Below the pieces are notes generated by a model that was not told the origin of the DNA, did no database searches, and saw nothing but the letters and a program-made list of their open reading frames with translations. Below are positions 45,739 to 58,134 of a stretch of 64,000 nt of DNA, piece by piece (the stretch's first letter is position 1; each line of letters starts with the position of its first letter). The stretch lies in assembly GCA_951799425.1 (NCBI GenBank), contig OX637391.1, forward strand, positions 16,458,051-16,522,050, given 5' to 3'. This DNA is from Ilex aquifolium. Lineage: Eukaryota; Streptophyta; Magnoliopsida; Aquifoliales; Aquifoliaceae. Made by a program: the position numbers and the translations under genes.

Positions 45739-47486
45739 GGGGCTAAATATCTGAAAAATCAGATATTTCCTTCCCCAAATCTGCTGGTTCCAACGTGTGA
45801 GAGAAAGAGAAGAGAAAAGTGGGAAATCAAACTTTCTTCCACCGATCTTGGAAGTTCTGTCGCTCGGATTAACTCAGACCAAGAGTTAAAGTCGATCACC
45901 GCGACGAGGGCTACGTCTACATACCAAGAAAAGTGGATTTCACCGAACGTCCAAAGAAAAGATTTTGGAGAAATCAAGTTCTTGGGCTCTTTTTGGGGTT
46001 CTTGACGTCTCTACATTTCAATCTACGCTGCAAGAGGTATGGTTCTTCCTACCTTGGTTTTATTCTTACCTTAAGTGGGCCTTTTAATGGCTGAAATGGG
46101 ACTGCATATAGGCTGTCCAAATGGACAGTTTTTGGACTGTTTAGGTGGCTGAAATGGGGCTGCATGTAGGGCCATTTCATGGACTGATTTTAGGTCAATT
46201 CATGGACTGATTTTAGGTCAATTCATGGACTGTTTTTAGGCCAATTCATGGACTGATTTTAGGCCATTTCATGGACTGTTTTTAGGGCCATTTCATGGAC
46301 TGTTTTTAGGCCATTCATGGACTGTTTCTAAGGCCATTTTACGGACTCTTTTATGGCCTGTTATGAACTGTTTTTATAGCCTGTTTAGGGACTGTTTTGA
46401 GGCCTATGTAGGGACTGTTTTTGTGCTCCGATTAGGGGTTGTTTTGTGCTCCGACTAGGGGCTGTTTTGTGCTCCGATTAGGGGTTGTTTTGTGGATTGT
46501 TTTTGACCGTTAAGTGGGTTGTTATGTGGACTAATACATGGGCGGTTATGTGTTAAATTGTGCCTTTGTGATTAAGTGTGTTATTGGCATAAAAATTGTG
46601 ATAACATGCTTGAAATTGTTTTATGAAAATTGTCAATGTATATATATGCTTGTGTTATATTGACATTATGGAGAATTATGGAATTATATGCTTATGATAT
46701 AATTCTGCCATGGGATATGTGAAATGTATTGAGATTTGTTCACATGTCATTCATAGCATATTGAACATTGTATCGTTGTGCATAGAGGCATCACATTCAT
46801 GGGCATACTTCATGAGTGTGGGTGTGTGAGATGCATGGCTGATCAAACACCTTGTTTGGTGGTTGGTATGTGGGCTCGAGAAAAAGTGGTCGAAGATCCC
46901 CTTTGAGTCGCATAGTTGCATGGAAGAAAACTTGTGTCGGGTATAACAAGTAGGGCTAGACTCTCCCTTGGGTGCAAAACACGGTCACATGGTTCAGGCA
47001 CTTCCCGGCGGTGAAATTCCAAAAAAGTGCTGGTGTTTACGGAACTGGTGGTTGAGATACCAAAATCCGTTACCCAACAAGATACAAGATTTTGGTTTAT
47101 AAAAGTACTCATCCAATGAGTAACACCCATCAATGATTTGGTTTTATAATGAAACAACTTTTATTTCAAACGATCATTGGATAGATTTTTCGTCAAATGA
47201 CGGTTCATTTCACAAGTGCATTGCATGGTGTTGTGAGAATCGGTGATGACTCGGGTTGAAGTTGCATAAGTGAGTCTCATCTCTTTTCATGGCATGATAT
47301 AAAATTCCTATCATTAGATGCATATTCTTGATAGCAATGCTTGAATGGATAAATGTGTTGATTGTTTCATATACACATTGCATATGCATTTAAGGTGGGG
47401 AGTAGCCTTTGTAGGATATATTCTACTGTGCGTTGGCTCACCCTATAAGGGAAACATTTCAGGTGCGGGTTATGCGCCGGCGGACG

Positions 47487-50011
47487 TGTGACACCCCAAA
47501 GTTCGGGGGTCCGTTGATTACCCATCAACCCGCGGAATACCTGTAGATACCGAGTAACTCGATATCACACTGTTATGCCCCATTTACCGGGGTCCACAAC
47601 TTAACAAAATTCGGGCAGAGTCTGCTTTGTATAGGGAGCTTTACCCAAAACCCAACCTGTGCAATATAACTTCACATGACCCATCCGAGGCCCAATATAA
47701 AACAATGACCGCACTGGGTCCATTTATAAGTAAACATTGGCCATACCTGGTCCAACTATCCATACCATTATCAAAACATGCAATGTTGTATCAAAAATTG
47801 TCCATAACAGTTTGATTACAATTCTTTTACATATACATGCCCAAAAACATAGTTTGCTCCTAAATTTTTACAAAAAGGGGTTATAAAGCCACAAATCGGC
47901 TTTCTTCACTCTTGCGGCCCCGTATGAGAGCCATCCACCGGAGTGAATCCCACACCTGAAATGTTTTCCCGTATAGGGTGAGCCATGCCCAGTAGAGTAT
48001 TTCCTACAGAGGCTACTCCCCACCTATGTGCATATGTAATGTTTACATGCAAACGATAACACTCTATATCCATTTCAACAAGAACGTGCAATTCCATGTT
48101 GAAAAATCATAATTTTATGCCATGAAATGAGATAAGACTCACTCATGCAACTTCAACCCGAGTCCTCACCGACTCCCACAACACAATGCAATGCACTTGT
48201 GAAATGAACCGTCATTTGACGAAAAATCCATCCAATGATCGTTTAGAATAAAAGTTGTTTCATTATAAAACCAATCATTGATGGGTGTTACTCATTGAAT
48301 GAGTACTTTATAAATTAAAATCTTGTGTCTTGTTGGGCAACGAATTTTGGATTTTATACCGCCGGTTCCATATACCATACTACACTTTTCCGGAATTTCA
48401 TTACAGGGGAGTGTATAACCAAGTCGTCGGGTCTTGCACCCGAGGGGGGGGATCTACCCCTTCTTTCTATACTCGACACAAGTTTTCCATGCAACATGCG
48501 GCTCAATGGGATCTTCTATCCGACTTTACCGATTCCACATATCAATCACCAAGAATGGTGTTTGATTAACCATGTATTCACACACCCACACTCATGACTC
48601 ATGCCCATGAATGTGATGCCAATTCCATGTCCATATTGCAATGCATGCCAAATGAAAAATTTCTACATATCCAAGTATACCATGGCAATTTATAGCATAT
48701 GCATATGATTTCATTTAACCACATCATTCAAGCATGTTATAGTATAACCACATGCAATTAACACACTTAATCACAAAGACACAATATAACACAAAACAAC
48801 CCATGTAATAGCCCACACAACAGCCCTTATATAAGCCACAAAATAGCTCCTATATAAGCCACCAAAACAGCCCCTATATAGGCCATAAAACCAACCCCTA
48901 TATAGGCCATAAAACAGTCCAAAAACAACCCCTTATTAGTGCACAAAACAGTCCACATTAGGGTCCACATTTGGGCACAAAAACAGTCCACATTTGGACA
49001 CAAAACAGTCCACATTTAGACACAAAAACAGTCCACATTTGGGCACCAAAAACAGTCCATTTATAGTCTATTTGGACAACCATTGGACAGCCCACATACA
49101 AGACACATTCACCCACTAAAAACAGTCCATTTTCAGTCCATTTGAACAACCCTTGGACAGCCCACATGCAAGACACATTCACCCACTAAAAACAGTCCAT
49201 TTTCAGTCCATTTGGACAACCCTTGGACAGCCCACATGCAAGCACATAACCACCCCTTAAAACAACCCAAAAAGGATAGGAATAAACCAAAGTAGGAAGA
49301 ACCCTACCTCTTGTAGCGTGGAGGAAGTGATAGAACTTCCAAAATTACCAACCAAAGCCCAAGAACTTGATTTCTTCAAAATCTCCCCTTGGAATCTTCG
49401 GTGAAATCCCTCGTTCTTGGTACGTAGACGTAGCCCTCGTCGAGGAGATCGACTTTGATTCTTGGTTCGAAGAATTCCGACCGACGGAACTCCGTAGATC
49501 TGAGAAACAAGTTTGGATTTCTCTTTTTTTTTTCTCTCCTCCTCCCCACGTTTTTCAGCCAACAAACCCACTGGTTTCAGCTGAATAATATCTGAAAAAA
49601 TCAGATATTTGTCGATATTTATAGCCTTAGATTGTGCGGTCCACATCACACCGCTCGTTTACTACTTTCGGGTCCGTTTTTCACCCCGAAACGATTCATT
49701 ACATCCCGGTTTAAGTTCAAATTAATTTTATTTGAAATTTAATCCAATTATAAGGAAATTATATAAAATATATTTATGGGGATCTTTAAAATGTCATTCG
49801 CCACGCAGTCGCCTCGAACGATGTGCAAAAATTTGACTATCTCAGAATTTGACGAAATTTGACAGGGTGACTCGATTTCGCGATACGAATCCAACGGCGA
49901 ACTCCGTTTCCTCATCTGAGGTCTAGAGCATGAGTATCTCAAATACGCATTAAGATGACAAATGATCATTTTGCCCTTATTCACAAAAAGTTCAAATTTA
50001 CTCGGGTTACA
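47487..50011 (-). mobile_element. Solo LTR of the same Ty3 family, inverted (2525 bp)
   Basis: On the plus strand it starts TGTGACACCCC and ends CGGGTTACA. On its own strand it runs TGTAACCCGAG to GGGGTGTCACA. Perfect GGACG duplications lie at 47482-47486 and 50012-50016. It has the family TATA box (minus strand, 49616-49623) and the family minisatellite (ACAGTCCA phrases at 48900-49230). By eye it is roughly 80% similar to the LTR it interrupts. No internal genes are present. Confidence 0.9.
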
Positions 50012-50447
50012 GGACGGCTCATAATCGGGGCCACATGGTTGAAGAAAAGCCAACTTATGGCTTTTAATCCTTTTTTTTTATAAAATTTGGCATGTAATGT
50101 ATGTAAAAAATTGTAATTGGACTTTTATGGACTAATTTTAATATAGTCTTGCATGTTTATATGAGTGTGGATAGATGGACCCGGTGTGGTCTATATTTAC
50201 TCATAAATGGACCCGATGTGGTCATTGTTGAATATTAGACCTCAAATGGGTCTTGTTATTTTGTGATGCACAGGTTGTGTTTTGGGTAGAGCTCCCCGTA
50301 CAAAGGAGACTCTGCCCAATTTTGTTAAATTATGGACCCCGGTAAATGGGGCATAACGTTGTGATATCGAGTTACTCGGTATCCACGGGCATTCCGCGGG
50401 TTGATGGGTAATCAACGGACTCCCAAGATTTTTGGGGCATCACAGCT

Positions 50448-50459
50448 TGGTATCAGAGC
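50448..50459 (+). other. Ty3 primer binding site
   Basis: TGGTATCAGAGC, complementary to initiator tRNA-Met, three bases after the 5' LTR. The untranslated leader continues to the gag ATG at 50800; I see no other feature in it. Confidence 0.9.
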
Positions 50460-50799
50460 CTAGGTATACGATTTACCTAGGGCTTAATTGGGCGTGGGTC
50501 TAGACCATGACCTTCATTGTGCATTTCATGTTATGTGTTTTAGTTGACACATGTTATGTGCTATGTGTTGTGTGATGTATATGCATGATAGAAATGTATA
50601 TAGAAAAGACGAACACTAGGGTTAGAAAACATAACATTGGGAGTTCGAAAGAAAGAATGAACGGGATAGTTCAAGGGTTAAAGGTCTATTAGTATGTGAC
50701 ACATGTTCTACTAGGGGGACAATGAGAGAATTCTCAACGTTTGTGTTTGATCCCTAACTTTGGGAGTTGTTGGTCTATTGCTATCTCATGTGTGTGTAG

Positions 50800-51780
50800 A
50801 TGGCAACTAGAGGAAGGGGACGTCGGGGTGGACGGAACAACAACCAACCACCACCGGCCTTTGACCAACAAGCCTTCATGGAGGTTATTGGTACTGCGAC
50901 TGCTACTATTGCACAGGCCAGTGCTACAGCAGCTACCATTGCACAAACTAGTGCAAGTGGGGGCCAAGGAGGCTCAAGTCATCTCCAGAAGTTCAAGGCA
51001 CATCAGCCTCCGATCTTCATGGGAGGGGCGGACCCGATGGTTGCTGATCATTGGTTCCGGCAAGTAGACAAGGTCATAGGGGCAATGGAGATCACCTCTG
51101 ATGCTACGAAGATAACCCTAGCTACTTTTCAGCTAGAGGGAGAATCCCAAATGTGGTGGGATTGGATCAAGACCTCAAAGAACTTGGGGACAATGACTTG
51201 GGCAGAGTTCAAGGAACTCTTCATGGGTAAGTACTTCCCGGTAGCTGCTCGACACGCAAAGGCCCGGGAGTTCTTAGACTTGAGGCAAGGAACGATGTCG
51301 GTGATGGAATACGTCGCTAAGTTCACTGAATTAGCCCGTTTCGCCGACGATTATGTGGCCACAGACATGGCCAAAGTACGTAAGTTTGAGGAGGGCTTGA
51401 AGTTGTCCATCCGGGGCAAAATTGTTGGTCTTCTTCTACAAGACTTGGACACGATGGTCACGACAGCTATGGCCATTGAGAGAGAGATTGATGATGCAAG
51501 GAACATCCGGGAAGCGGGTGGTAAAGGCAAGAAGAAGGAGGGTCAATCCTCTTCTTCTAGTGCGGGGAAGAGGCAGAGAACTTCTGCTCCGCAGGGGCAT
51601 CAAGGGCAGGGCCACGGCTATTAAGGCCAAGGTCAAGGTCAAGGTCAGTTCTCCCGAGGCGGGAGAAATCAGAGGCCTCCTTTTCAGGCAGGCCAACGGA
51701 CTTGCTATCATTGCCACTAACCGGGGCATATGAAGCGGGATTGTCCTCAGAGGCAGGGATCCCAGGGTCAGGGGGCGTCT
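50800..51780 (+). pseudogene. Ty3 gag (capsid and nucleocapsid), two stops
   Basis: The ATG at 50800 follows TGTGTGTAG. The protein begins MATRGRGRRGGRNN, then an Ala/Thr-rich segment, then the capsid domain (residues about 65-200: PPIFMGGADPMVADHWFRQV, MWWDWIK, FKELFMGKYFP, FLDLRQGTMSVMEY, FEEGLKLSIR). A basic, Gln/Gly-rich tail follows. TAA at 51622 ends the ORF after 274 codons. The same frame continues to a zinc knuckle CYHCH-stop-PGHMKRDC, with TAA at 51718 inside it. The first stop fits a CAA codon changed to TAA. Confidence 0.9.
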
Positions 51781-52075
51781 CAGTCCCAGCCATCAGTGGG
51801 ATATTCACAGTCTCACTACACTTCTTCCTACCCCCACTATGGGCCAGGGAAGCCAATATCCGTTCCAAGGTGTTACACAGGCTCCTACCACTTCACGAGC
51901 GGGAACTCCGCAAGCAGGCCAGATGGGCCAGGGTATAGGTCGGGGCCGAGGGCAGGGCTCACAAGCTTGAACTTCGAGGACCCAGGGGCGTGTCTACGCC
52001 ATGATACCTCAGACTGAGCCAGCAGACCAGTCAGTGGTATAGGGTACATTTCTACTCTCTCGCTTATGGGCTAGA

Positions 52076-55000
52076 GTATTATTTGATTCTGGTGCATCAC
52101 ATTCATTTATTGTTGCATCTTGTGTGAAAGACTTGGGCTTAGAGGTTGAGACCTTAGAAGAGCCATTGCATGTGAGTTTTCCCCTAGGTGCTAGGGCGAG
52201 GGTGGATCAGATATGTCGGGGGTGTGAGTTAGAGATCTCAGGGATTCTACTCACCGTGGACCTTCGGGTCATGGACATGTCGGAGTTCAATGTAATCCTG
52301 GGAATGGATTGGTTGGCGGCACACCGAGTCATCATTGATTGTGATTGGAAGCGGGTCACTGCTTATACGCCTGATGGTGTTTGTTTCAAATTCTAGGGGG
52401 CAAAGCACGATGCTTTACCTCAAGCCGTGTACGACTCTAGATGGCACGGGCAGTTGATGGGTTGGCTAGCAAGCCTTACCCTAGAGGACGAGGTGAGACA
52501 GGAGTTGGGTCTACCTCAGGTTGTGTGTGATTATGAGGATGTTTTTCCTGATGAACTACCGGGATTACCTCCACATAGGGATGTAGACTTCACTATTGAG
52601 TTGTACCCCCGTACTTCGCCCATTTCTATGACTCCACATAGGATGGCGCCTGCTGAGTTACAAGAACTCAAAGTCCAATTGCAGGAATTGTTGGACAGGG
52701 GGTTCATTAGACCGATTACCTCACCTTGGGGCGCTCCGGTGTTATTTGCAAAGAAAAAGGACAAAACCCTACGACTATGCATAGATTACCGGCAGTTGAA
52801 TAGGGTTACTATCAAGAATAGGTACCCTTTGCCGAGGATTGATGACTTATTTGATCAGCTGAGAAGAGCACGGGTCTACTCCAAGATAGATCTTCGCACC
52901 GGTTACCATCAGTTGAGGGTTAGGGAAGCGGATATCCCTAAGACGACGTTTCAGACGCGGTATGGACATTGAGTTCACAGTGATGCCATTCGGATTGACA
53001 AATGCTCCAGCGGTATTCATGGATCTCATAAAAAGGGTGTTCCAACCCTACCTAGATCAGTTCGTTGTGGTTTTCGTTGACGACATGTTGATCTACTCCA
53101 AGTCTGAGGAGGAGCATGAGGGTCACTTGAGGATTGTTCTCCAGGCCTTGAGAGACCATCAGTTATATGCCAAATTTAGTAAGTGTGAATTTTGGCTTAC
53201 TGAGGTGAAATTCTTGGGGCATGTAGTGTCAGCTTCGGGTGTATCCGTGGACCCGGAAAAGGTCGAGGCAGTTATGAATTGGGAGAGGCCGAAGTCAGTC
53301 TACAAGATACGCAGTTTCTTAGGATTGGCACGGTACTACAGGAGGTTCATTGAGGACTTCTCTCGATTAGCTGCACCTATGACGAGGTTGACCCGAAAAG
53401 AGGTCAAGTTTGAGTGGAATGACTTGTGTGAGAAGGCATTCCAGGAGTTGAAGATGAGACTTACTTCAGCTCCTATTCTGATAGTACCGGAAAGGGGACA
53501 GAGGTACACAGTGTATTGTGATGCCTCTAAGGACGGACTTGGATGTGTTTTGATGCAGTCTGGGAGGGTAGTGGCTTATGGTTCTCGGCAGTTAAAGAAC
53601 CACGAGCAGAATTACCCCACACATGACATGGAGTTGGCGACCATTGTCTTTGCCTTGAAGGCTTGGCGCCACTATCTGTACGGTAAGCAGTTCGAGGTGT
53701 TTTCAGACCACAAAAGTCTGAAGTACATCTTTACACAGCGGGACCTCAATATGAGACAACGCAGGTGGATGGAGTACCTCGAAGATTATGACTTCACTTT
53801 GCATTACCATCCCGGTAAAGCAAATGTGGTGGCTGATGCACTCAGCCGAAAGTCACGGGGAGTTGTGGCTAGTGTGGCTTCCCGAGAGTGGCAGATGCTC
53901 GAGACTGTGGGACAGTTCGGGCTGTGTTATATGGGTCAGGCTCAGGGTACTTTGGGGAGTTTGGTGGCTACGCCTTCTCTACTGAGCAGGGTGATTGAGT
54001 CCTAGAGTCAGGACACGGAGCTATTGTCCATTCGGGACCATGTACAGGCAGGTACAGGTGACGAGGGCTGGGCCATTCACTCGGATGGTAGTCTTCGGTA
54101 TCGAGGAAGGGTTGTGGTTCCTCAGTTGGCGGATCTGAGAGAGGAGATCCTTAGGAAATTTTACTGCTCCCATTTTACTGTTCATCCAGGGGGCACGAAG
54201 ATATATCATGATCTTCGTCGCCAGTATTACTAGAGTGGAATGAAGAGGCAAGTTGGCGACTTTGTCAGTTGATGTCTCACGTGTCAGCAGGTTAAGGCTG
54301 AACACCAGAAACCAGCAGGTTTGCTCCAGCCCTTGGAGGTAGCTGAGTGAAAGTGGGAGCATGTCATGATGGATTTTGTGACCCACTTGCAACGGACATC
54401 GCGGGGACATGACGCGGTATGGGTGGTAGTGGACCGGCTTACTAAGTCGGCACACTTTTTGGCGGTGCGGATGACCTTCACACTGGAGGAATTCTGCAAG
54501 TTATATATACGGGAGATTGTCCGGTTGCATGGGGTACCCGTATCTATAGTATCGGATCGGGATCCCTGGTTTACGGGTCATTTTTGGGAGAGTTTCCAGC
54601 GAGCCATGGGGACACAATTGATGATGAGTACTGCTTTTCATCCCTAGACGGACGGTCAGTCGGAGAGGACCATCCAGACCTTAGAGGACATGATACGGGC
54701 ATGCGTCCTAGATCTCAAGGGTAGTTGGGAAGAACACTTACCCTTGGTGGAGTTCGCCTACAACAACAGTTATCAGGCGAGCATACAGATGGCACCCTAT
54801 GAGGCACTATATGGGAGGCCTTGTCGATCTCCGGTTTGTTGGACGGAGGTGGGAGAAAGAACCGCTACGGGGCCGGAATTGGTTAGGGACACCTCGGAGA
54901 AGGTAGACTTGATACGAAAGCGTCTTCTCACGGCCCAGAGCTGGCAGAAGAGCTATGCTGACAAGCGGCGACAACCTCTAGAGTTTGAGGTGGGAGATCA

Positions 55001-55410
55001 TGTCTTCTTGAAGGTAATGCCTAAGAGAGGAGTGGTCAGGTTCGACAAGCGGGGAAAGCTGTCGCCGAGGTATATCGGGCCCTTCGAGATACTCGAGAGG
55101 GTAGGTACAGTTGCTTACCGGTTGGCGTTACCACCAAATCTATCGGGCGTTCATGCAGTATTCCATATCTCCATGCTCCGGAAGTATAATCCAGATCCGA
55201 CACATATGGTGGATTGGGGTGAATTTATTGTTGATGCGGATGGGACCTTCGAGGAGGGACCGGTACGTATCATGGATAGCCGGGAACAGGTTTTGCGAGG
55301 CACGACCGTGAGGCTAGTGAAGGTGTTGTGACAACACCGAGGAGTGGAGGAGGCAACATAGGAGTGTGAGGACACTATACGTACCAATTATCCTTTCCTA
55401 TTTGAGGATG
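52076..55410 (+). pseudogene. Ty3 pol: protease, RT, RNase H, integrase and chromodomain remnant
   Basis: The domains in order are protease (LFDSGASHSFI at about 52083), RT ([43 protein letters not shown]), RNase H ([31 protein letters not shown]), and integrase with its HHCC finger (HPGG, CLTC) and core ([35 protein letters not shown]). It ends in a chromodomain-like end (VRLVKVL, then QHRGVEEAT). A 2-bp loss near 52971 shifts frame after TRYGH. In one constant frame the integrase part carries stops at 54003, 54231, 54270, 54348, 54645, 55329 and 55359. Each is explained by CAG, CGA or TGG turned into a stop. Catalytic residues are otherwise retained. Confidence 0.93.
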
Positions 55411-55506
55411 GAGGTACATTCTTGTTGTCATTATGTATTATATGACTGTTGCATATGCATGTGATTGCATGTATATGTGTGTGAATTTCGGGGCCGAAAT
55501 TCTTTT

Positions 55507-55519
55507 AAGGGGGGAAGAA
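55507..55519 (+). other. Ty3 polypurine tract
   Basis: AAGGGGGGAAGAA directly before the 3' LTR, the expected plus-strand primer. Confidence 0.9.
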
Positions 55520-58065
55520 TGTAAAATTCGGGCAAATTTGAACTTTTTCTGAAAAATGGCAAAATGGTAATTTGTCACCCTAATGCGTATTTAAAATATT
55601 CATGTTCTAGAGCTCGGATGAAGAAACAGATTTCGCCGTTGGATTCGTCTCGGGAAACCGAGTCACCATGTCAAATTTCGCCGAATTCGGAGATAGTTAG
55701 GTTTTTCACATTTTTCGAGGTGACTGGTGTCCAGTGACCCCCAAAAACGAATTTAAAATTATAAAATTTCCTTAGAATTTGATGAAAGTTCAAATAAAAT
55801 TAATTTGAACTTAAACTGGGAGGAAATTAATCGTTTCGGGGCGAAAATGGACCCGAACAAGTGGGGGTCGTGTGGCTCGATGTGAGCCAAGTTTTAAAAA
55901 TTATAAATATGGGCTAAACATCTGAAAAATCAGATATTTCCTTCCCCAAATCTGCTGGTTCAAACGTGTGAGAGAAAGAGAAGAGAAAAGTGGGAAATCA
56001 AGCTTTCTTCCACCGATCTTCGAAGTTTCGTCGCTCGAATTAACTCGGACCAAGAGTTAAAGTCAATCACTACGACAAGGGCTACGTCTACGTACCAAGA
56101 AAAAGTGGATTTCACCGAACGTCCAAAGAAAACATTTTGGAGAAATCAAGTTCTTGGGCTCTTTTTGGGGTTCTTGACGTCTCTACACTTCAATCTACGC
56201 TACAAAAGGTATGGTTCTTCCTACCTTGGTTTTATTCTTACCTTAAGTGGGCCTTTTAATGGCTGAAATGGGACTGCATATAGGCTGTCCAAATGGACAG
56301 TTTTTGGACTGTTTAGGTGGCTGAAATGGGGCTGCATGTAGGGCCGTTTCATGGACTGATTTTAGGCCATTTCATGGACTGATTCTAGGTCAATTCATGG
56401 ACTGATTTTAGGTCAATTCATGGACTGTTTTTAGGCCAATTCATGGACTGATTTTAGGCCATTTCATGGACTGTTTTTAGGGCCATTTCATGGACTGTTT
56501 TTAGGCCATTCATGGACTATTTCTAGGGCCATTTTACGGACTGTTTTATGGCCTGTTATGAACTGTTTTTATGGCCTGTTTAGGGACTGTTTTGAGGCCT
56601 ATGTAGGGGCTATTTTTGTGGTCCGATTAGGGGCTGTTTTGTGGATTGTTTTTGGCCGTTAAGTGGGTTGTTATGTGGCCTAATACATGGGTGGTTATGT
56701 GTTAAATTGTGCCTTTGTGATTAAATGTGTTATTGGCATAAAAATTGTGATAACATGCTTGGAATTTTTTTATGAAAATTGTCAATGTATATATATGCTT
56801 GTGTTATATTGACATTATGGAGAATTATGGAATTATATGCTTATGATATAATTCTGCCATGGGATATGTGAAATGTATTGAGATTTGTTCATATGTCATT
56901 CATAGCATATTGAACATTGTATCGTTGTGCATAGAGACATCACATTCATGGGCATACGTCATGAGTGTGGGTGTGTGAGATGCATGGTTGATCAAACACC
57001 TTGTTTGGTGGTTGGTATGTGGGCTCGGGAAAAAGTGGATCGAAGATCCCCTTTGAGTCGTATGGTTGCATGGAAGAAAACTTGTGTCGGGTATAACAAG
57101 TAGGGCTAGACTCTCAATCGGGTGCAAAACCCGGTCACATGGTTCAAGCACTTCTCGGCGGTGAAATTCCAGAAAAGTGCTGGTGTTTACGGAACTGGTG
57201 GTTGAGATACCAAAATCCGTTGCCCAACAAGATACAAGATTTTGGTTTATAAAAGTACTCATCCAATGAGTAACACCCATCAATGATTTTGGTTTTATAA
57301 TGAAACAACTTTTATTTCAAACGATCATTGGATGGATTTTTTGTCAAATGACGGTTCATTTCACAAGTGCATTGCATGGTGTTGTGAGAATCGGTGAGGA
57401 CTCGGGTTGAAGTTGCATAAGTGAGTCTCATCTCATTTCATGGCATGATATAGAATTCCTATCATTGGATGCATATTCTTGATAGCAATGCTTGAATGGA
57501 TAAATGTGTTGATTGTTACATATACACATTGCATATGCATTTAAGGTGGGGAGTAGCATTTGTAGGATATACTCTACTGGGCGTTGGCTCACCCTATACG
57601 GGAAACATTTTAGGTGTAGGTTATGCGCCGGCAGACGGCTCACAATCGGGGCCACATGGTTGAAGAAAAGCCGACTTGTGGCTTTTAATCATTTTTGTTT
57701 GTAAAATTTGGCATGTAATGTATGTAAAGAATTGTAATTTGACTTTTATGGACTAATTTTAATATAGCCTTGCATGTTTATATGAGTGTGGATAGATGGA
57801 CCTGGTGTGGTCTATATTTACTCATAAATGGACCCGGTGTGGTCATTGTTGAATATTGGACCTCAGATGGGTCTTGTTATTTTGTGATGCACAAGATGTG
57901 TTTTGGGTAGAGCTCCCCGTACAAAGGAGACTATGCCCAATTTTGTTAAATTATGGACCCCGGTAAATGGGACATAACGTTGTGATATCGAGTTACTCGG
58001 TATCCACGGGCATTCCGCGGGTTGATGGGTAATCAACGAACCCCCAAGATTTTTGGGGCGTCACA
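55520..58065 (+). repeat. 3' LTR of the Ty3 element (2546 bp)
   Basis: Begins TGTAAAATTCGGG, ends GGGGCGTCACA. TATA box at 55902-55909. The minisatellite at 56290-56660 differs in copy number from that of the 5' LTR: it has an extra ATGGACTG unit and lacks the repeated GTGCTCCGATTAGGGG units seen at 46420-46500. Uninterrupted. Confidence 0.95.
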
Positions 58066-58134
58066 ATTTTATAGGTTGTCTATATTTCTTGAGGTCCTAT
58101 TTTTAGGAAAAACTTTCAAAATTTGTCAAAATTG

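Larger units (their letters stand above)
45343..50444 (+). repeat. 5' LTR of the Ty3 element, split by an inverted solo LTR
   Basis: The LTR proper is 45343-47486 plus 50012-50444. It begins TGTAAAATC and ends GGGGCATCACA, matching the 3' LTR at 55520-58065. A TATAAATA box lies at 45731-45738. A minisatellite of ATGGACTGTTTTTAGG phrases occupies 46130-46520. The block 47487-50011 is a separate insertion. ATTTT precedes the LTR at 45338-45342. Confidence 0.9.
45343..58065 (+). mobile_element. Ty3/gypsy chromovirus, nearly full length, decayed
   Basis: The element has LTRs of about 2.5 kb, an initiator-Met primer site, gag, protease, RT, RNase H, integrase, a C-terminal chromodomain-like remnant and a purine tract. 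Integrase and C-terminal sequences ([26 protein letters not shown]) are typical of plant chromoviruses of the Tekay/Del type; that lineage call is from memory. ATTTT on both sides (45338-45342 and 58066-58070) fits a 5-bp target duplication. Decay is by point stops and a few small frameshifts rather than large deletions. Confidence 0.95.

Noticed and set aside
46843-57283. Open frames at 46843-47157, 48325-48597 and 56900-57283
   Set aside because: They are the same LTR segment read in LTR copies; LTRs of this family carry no genes.
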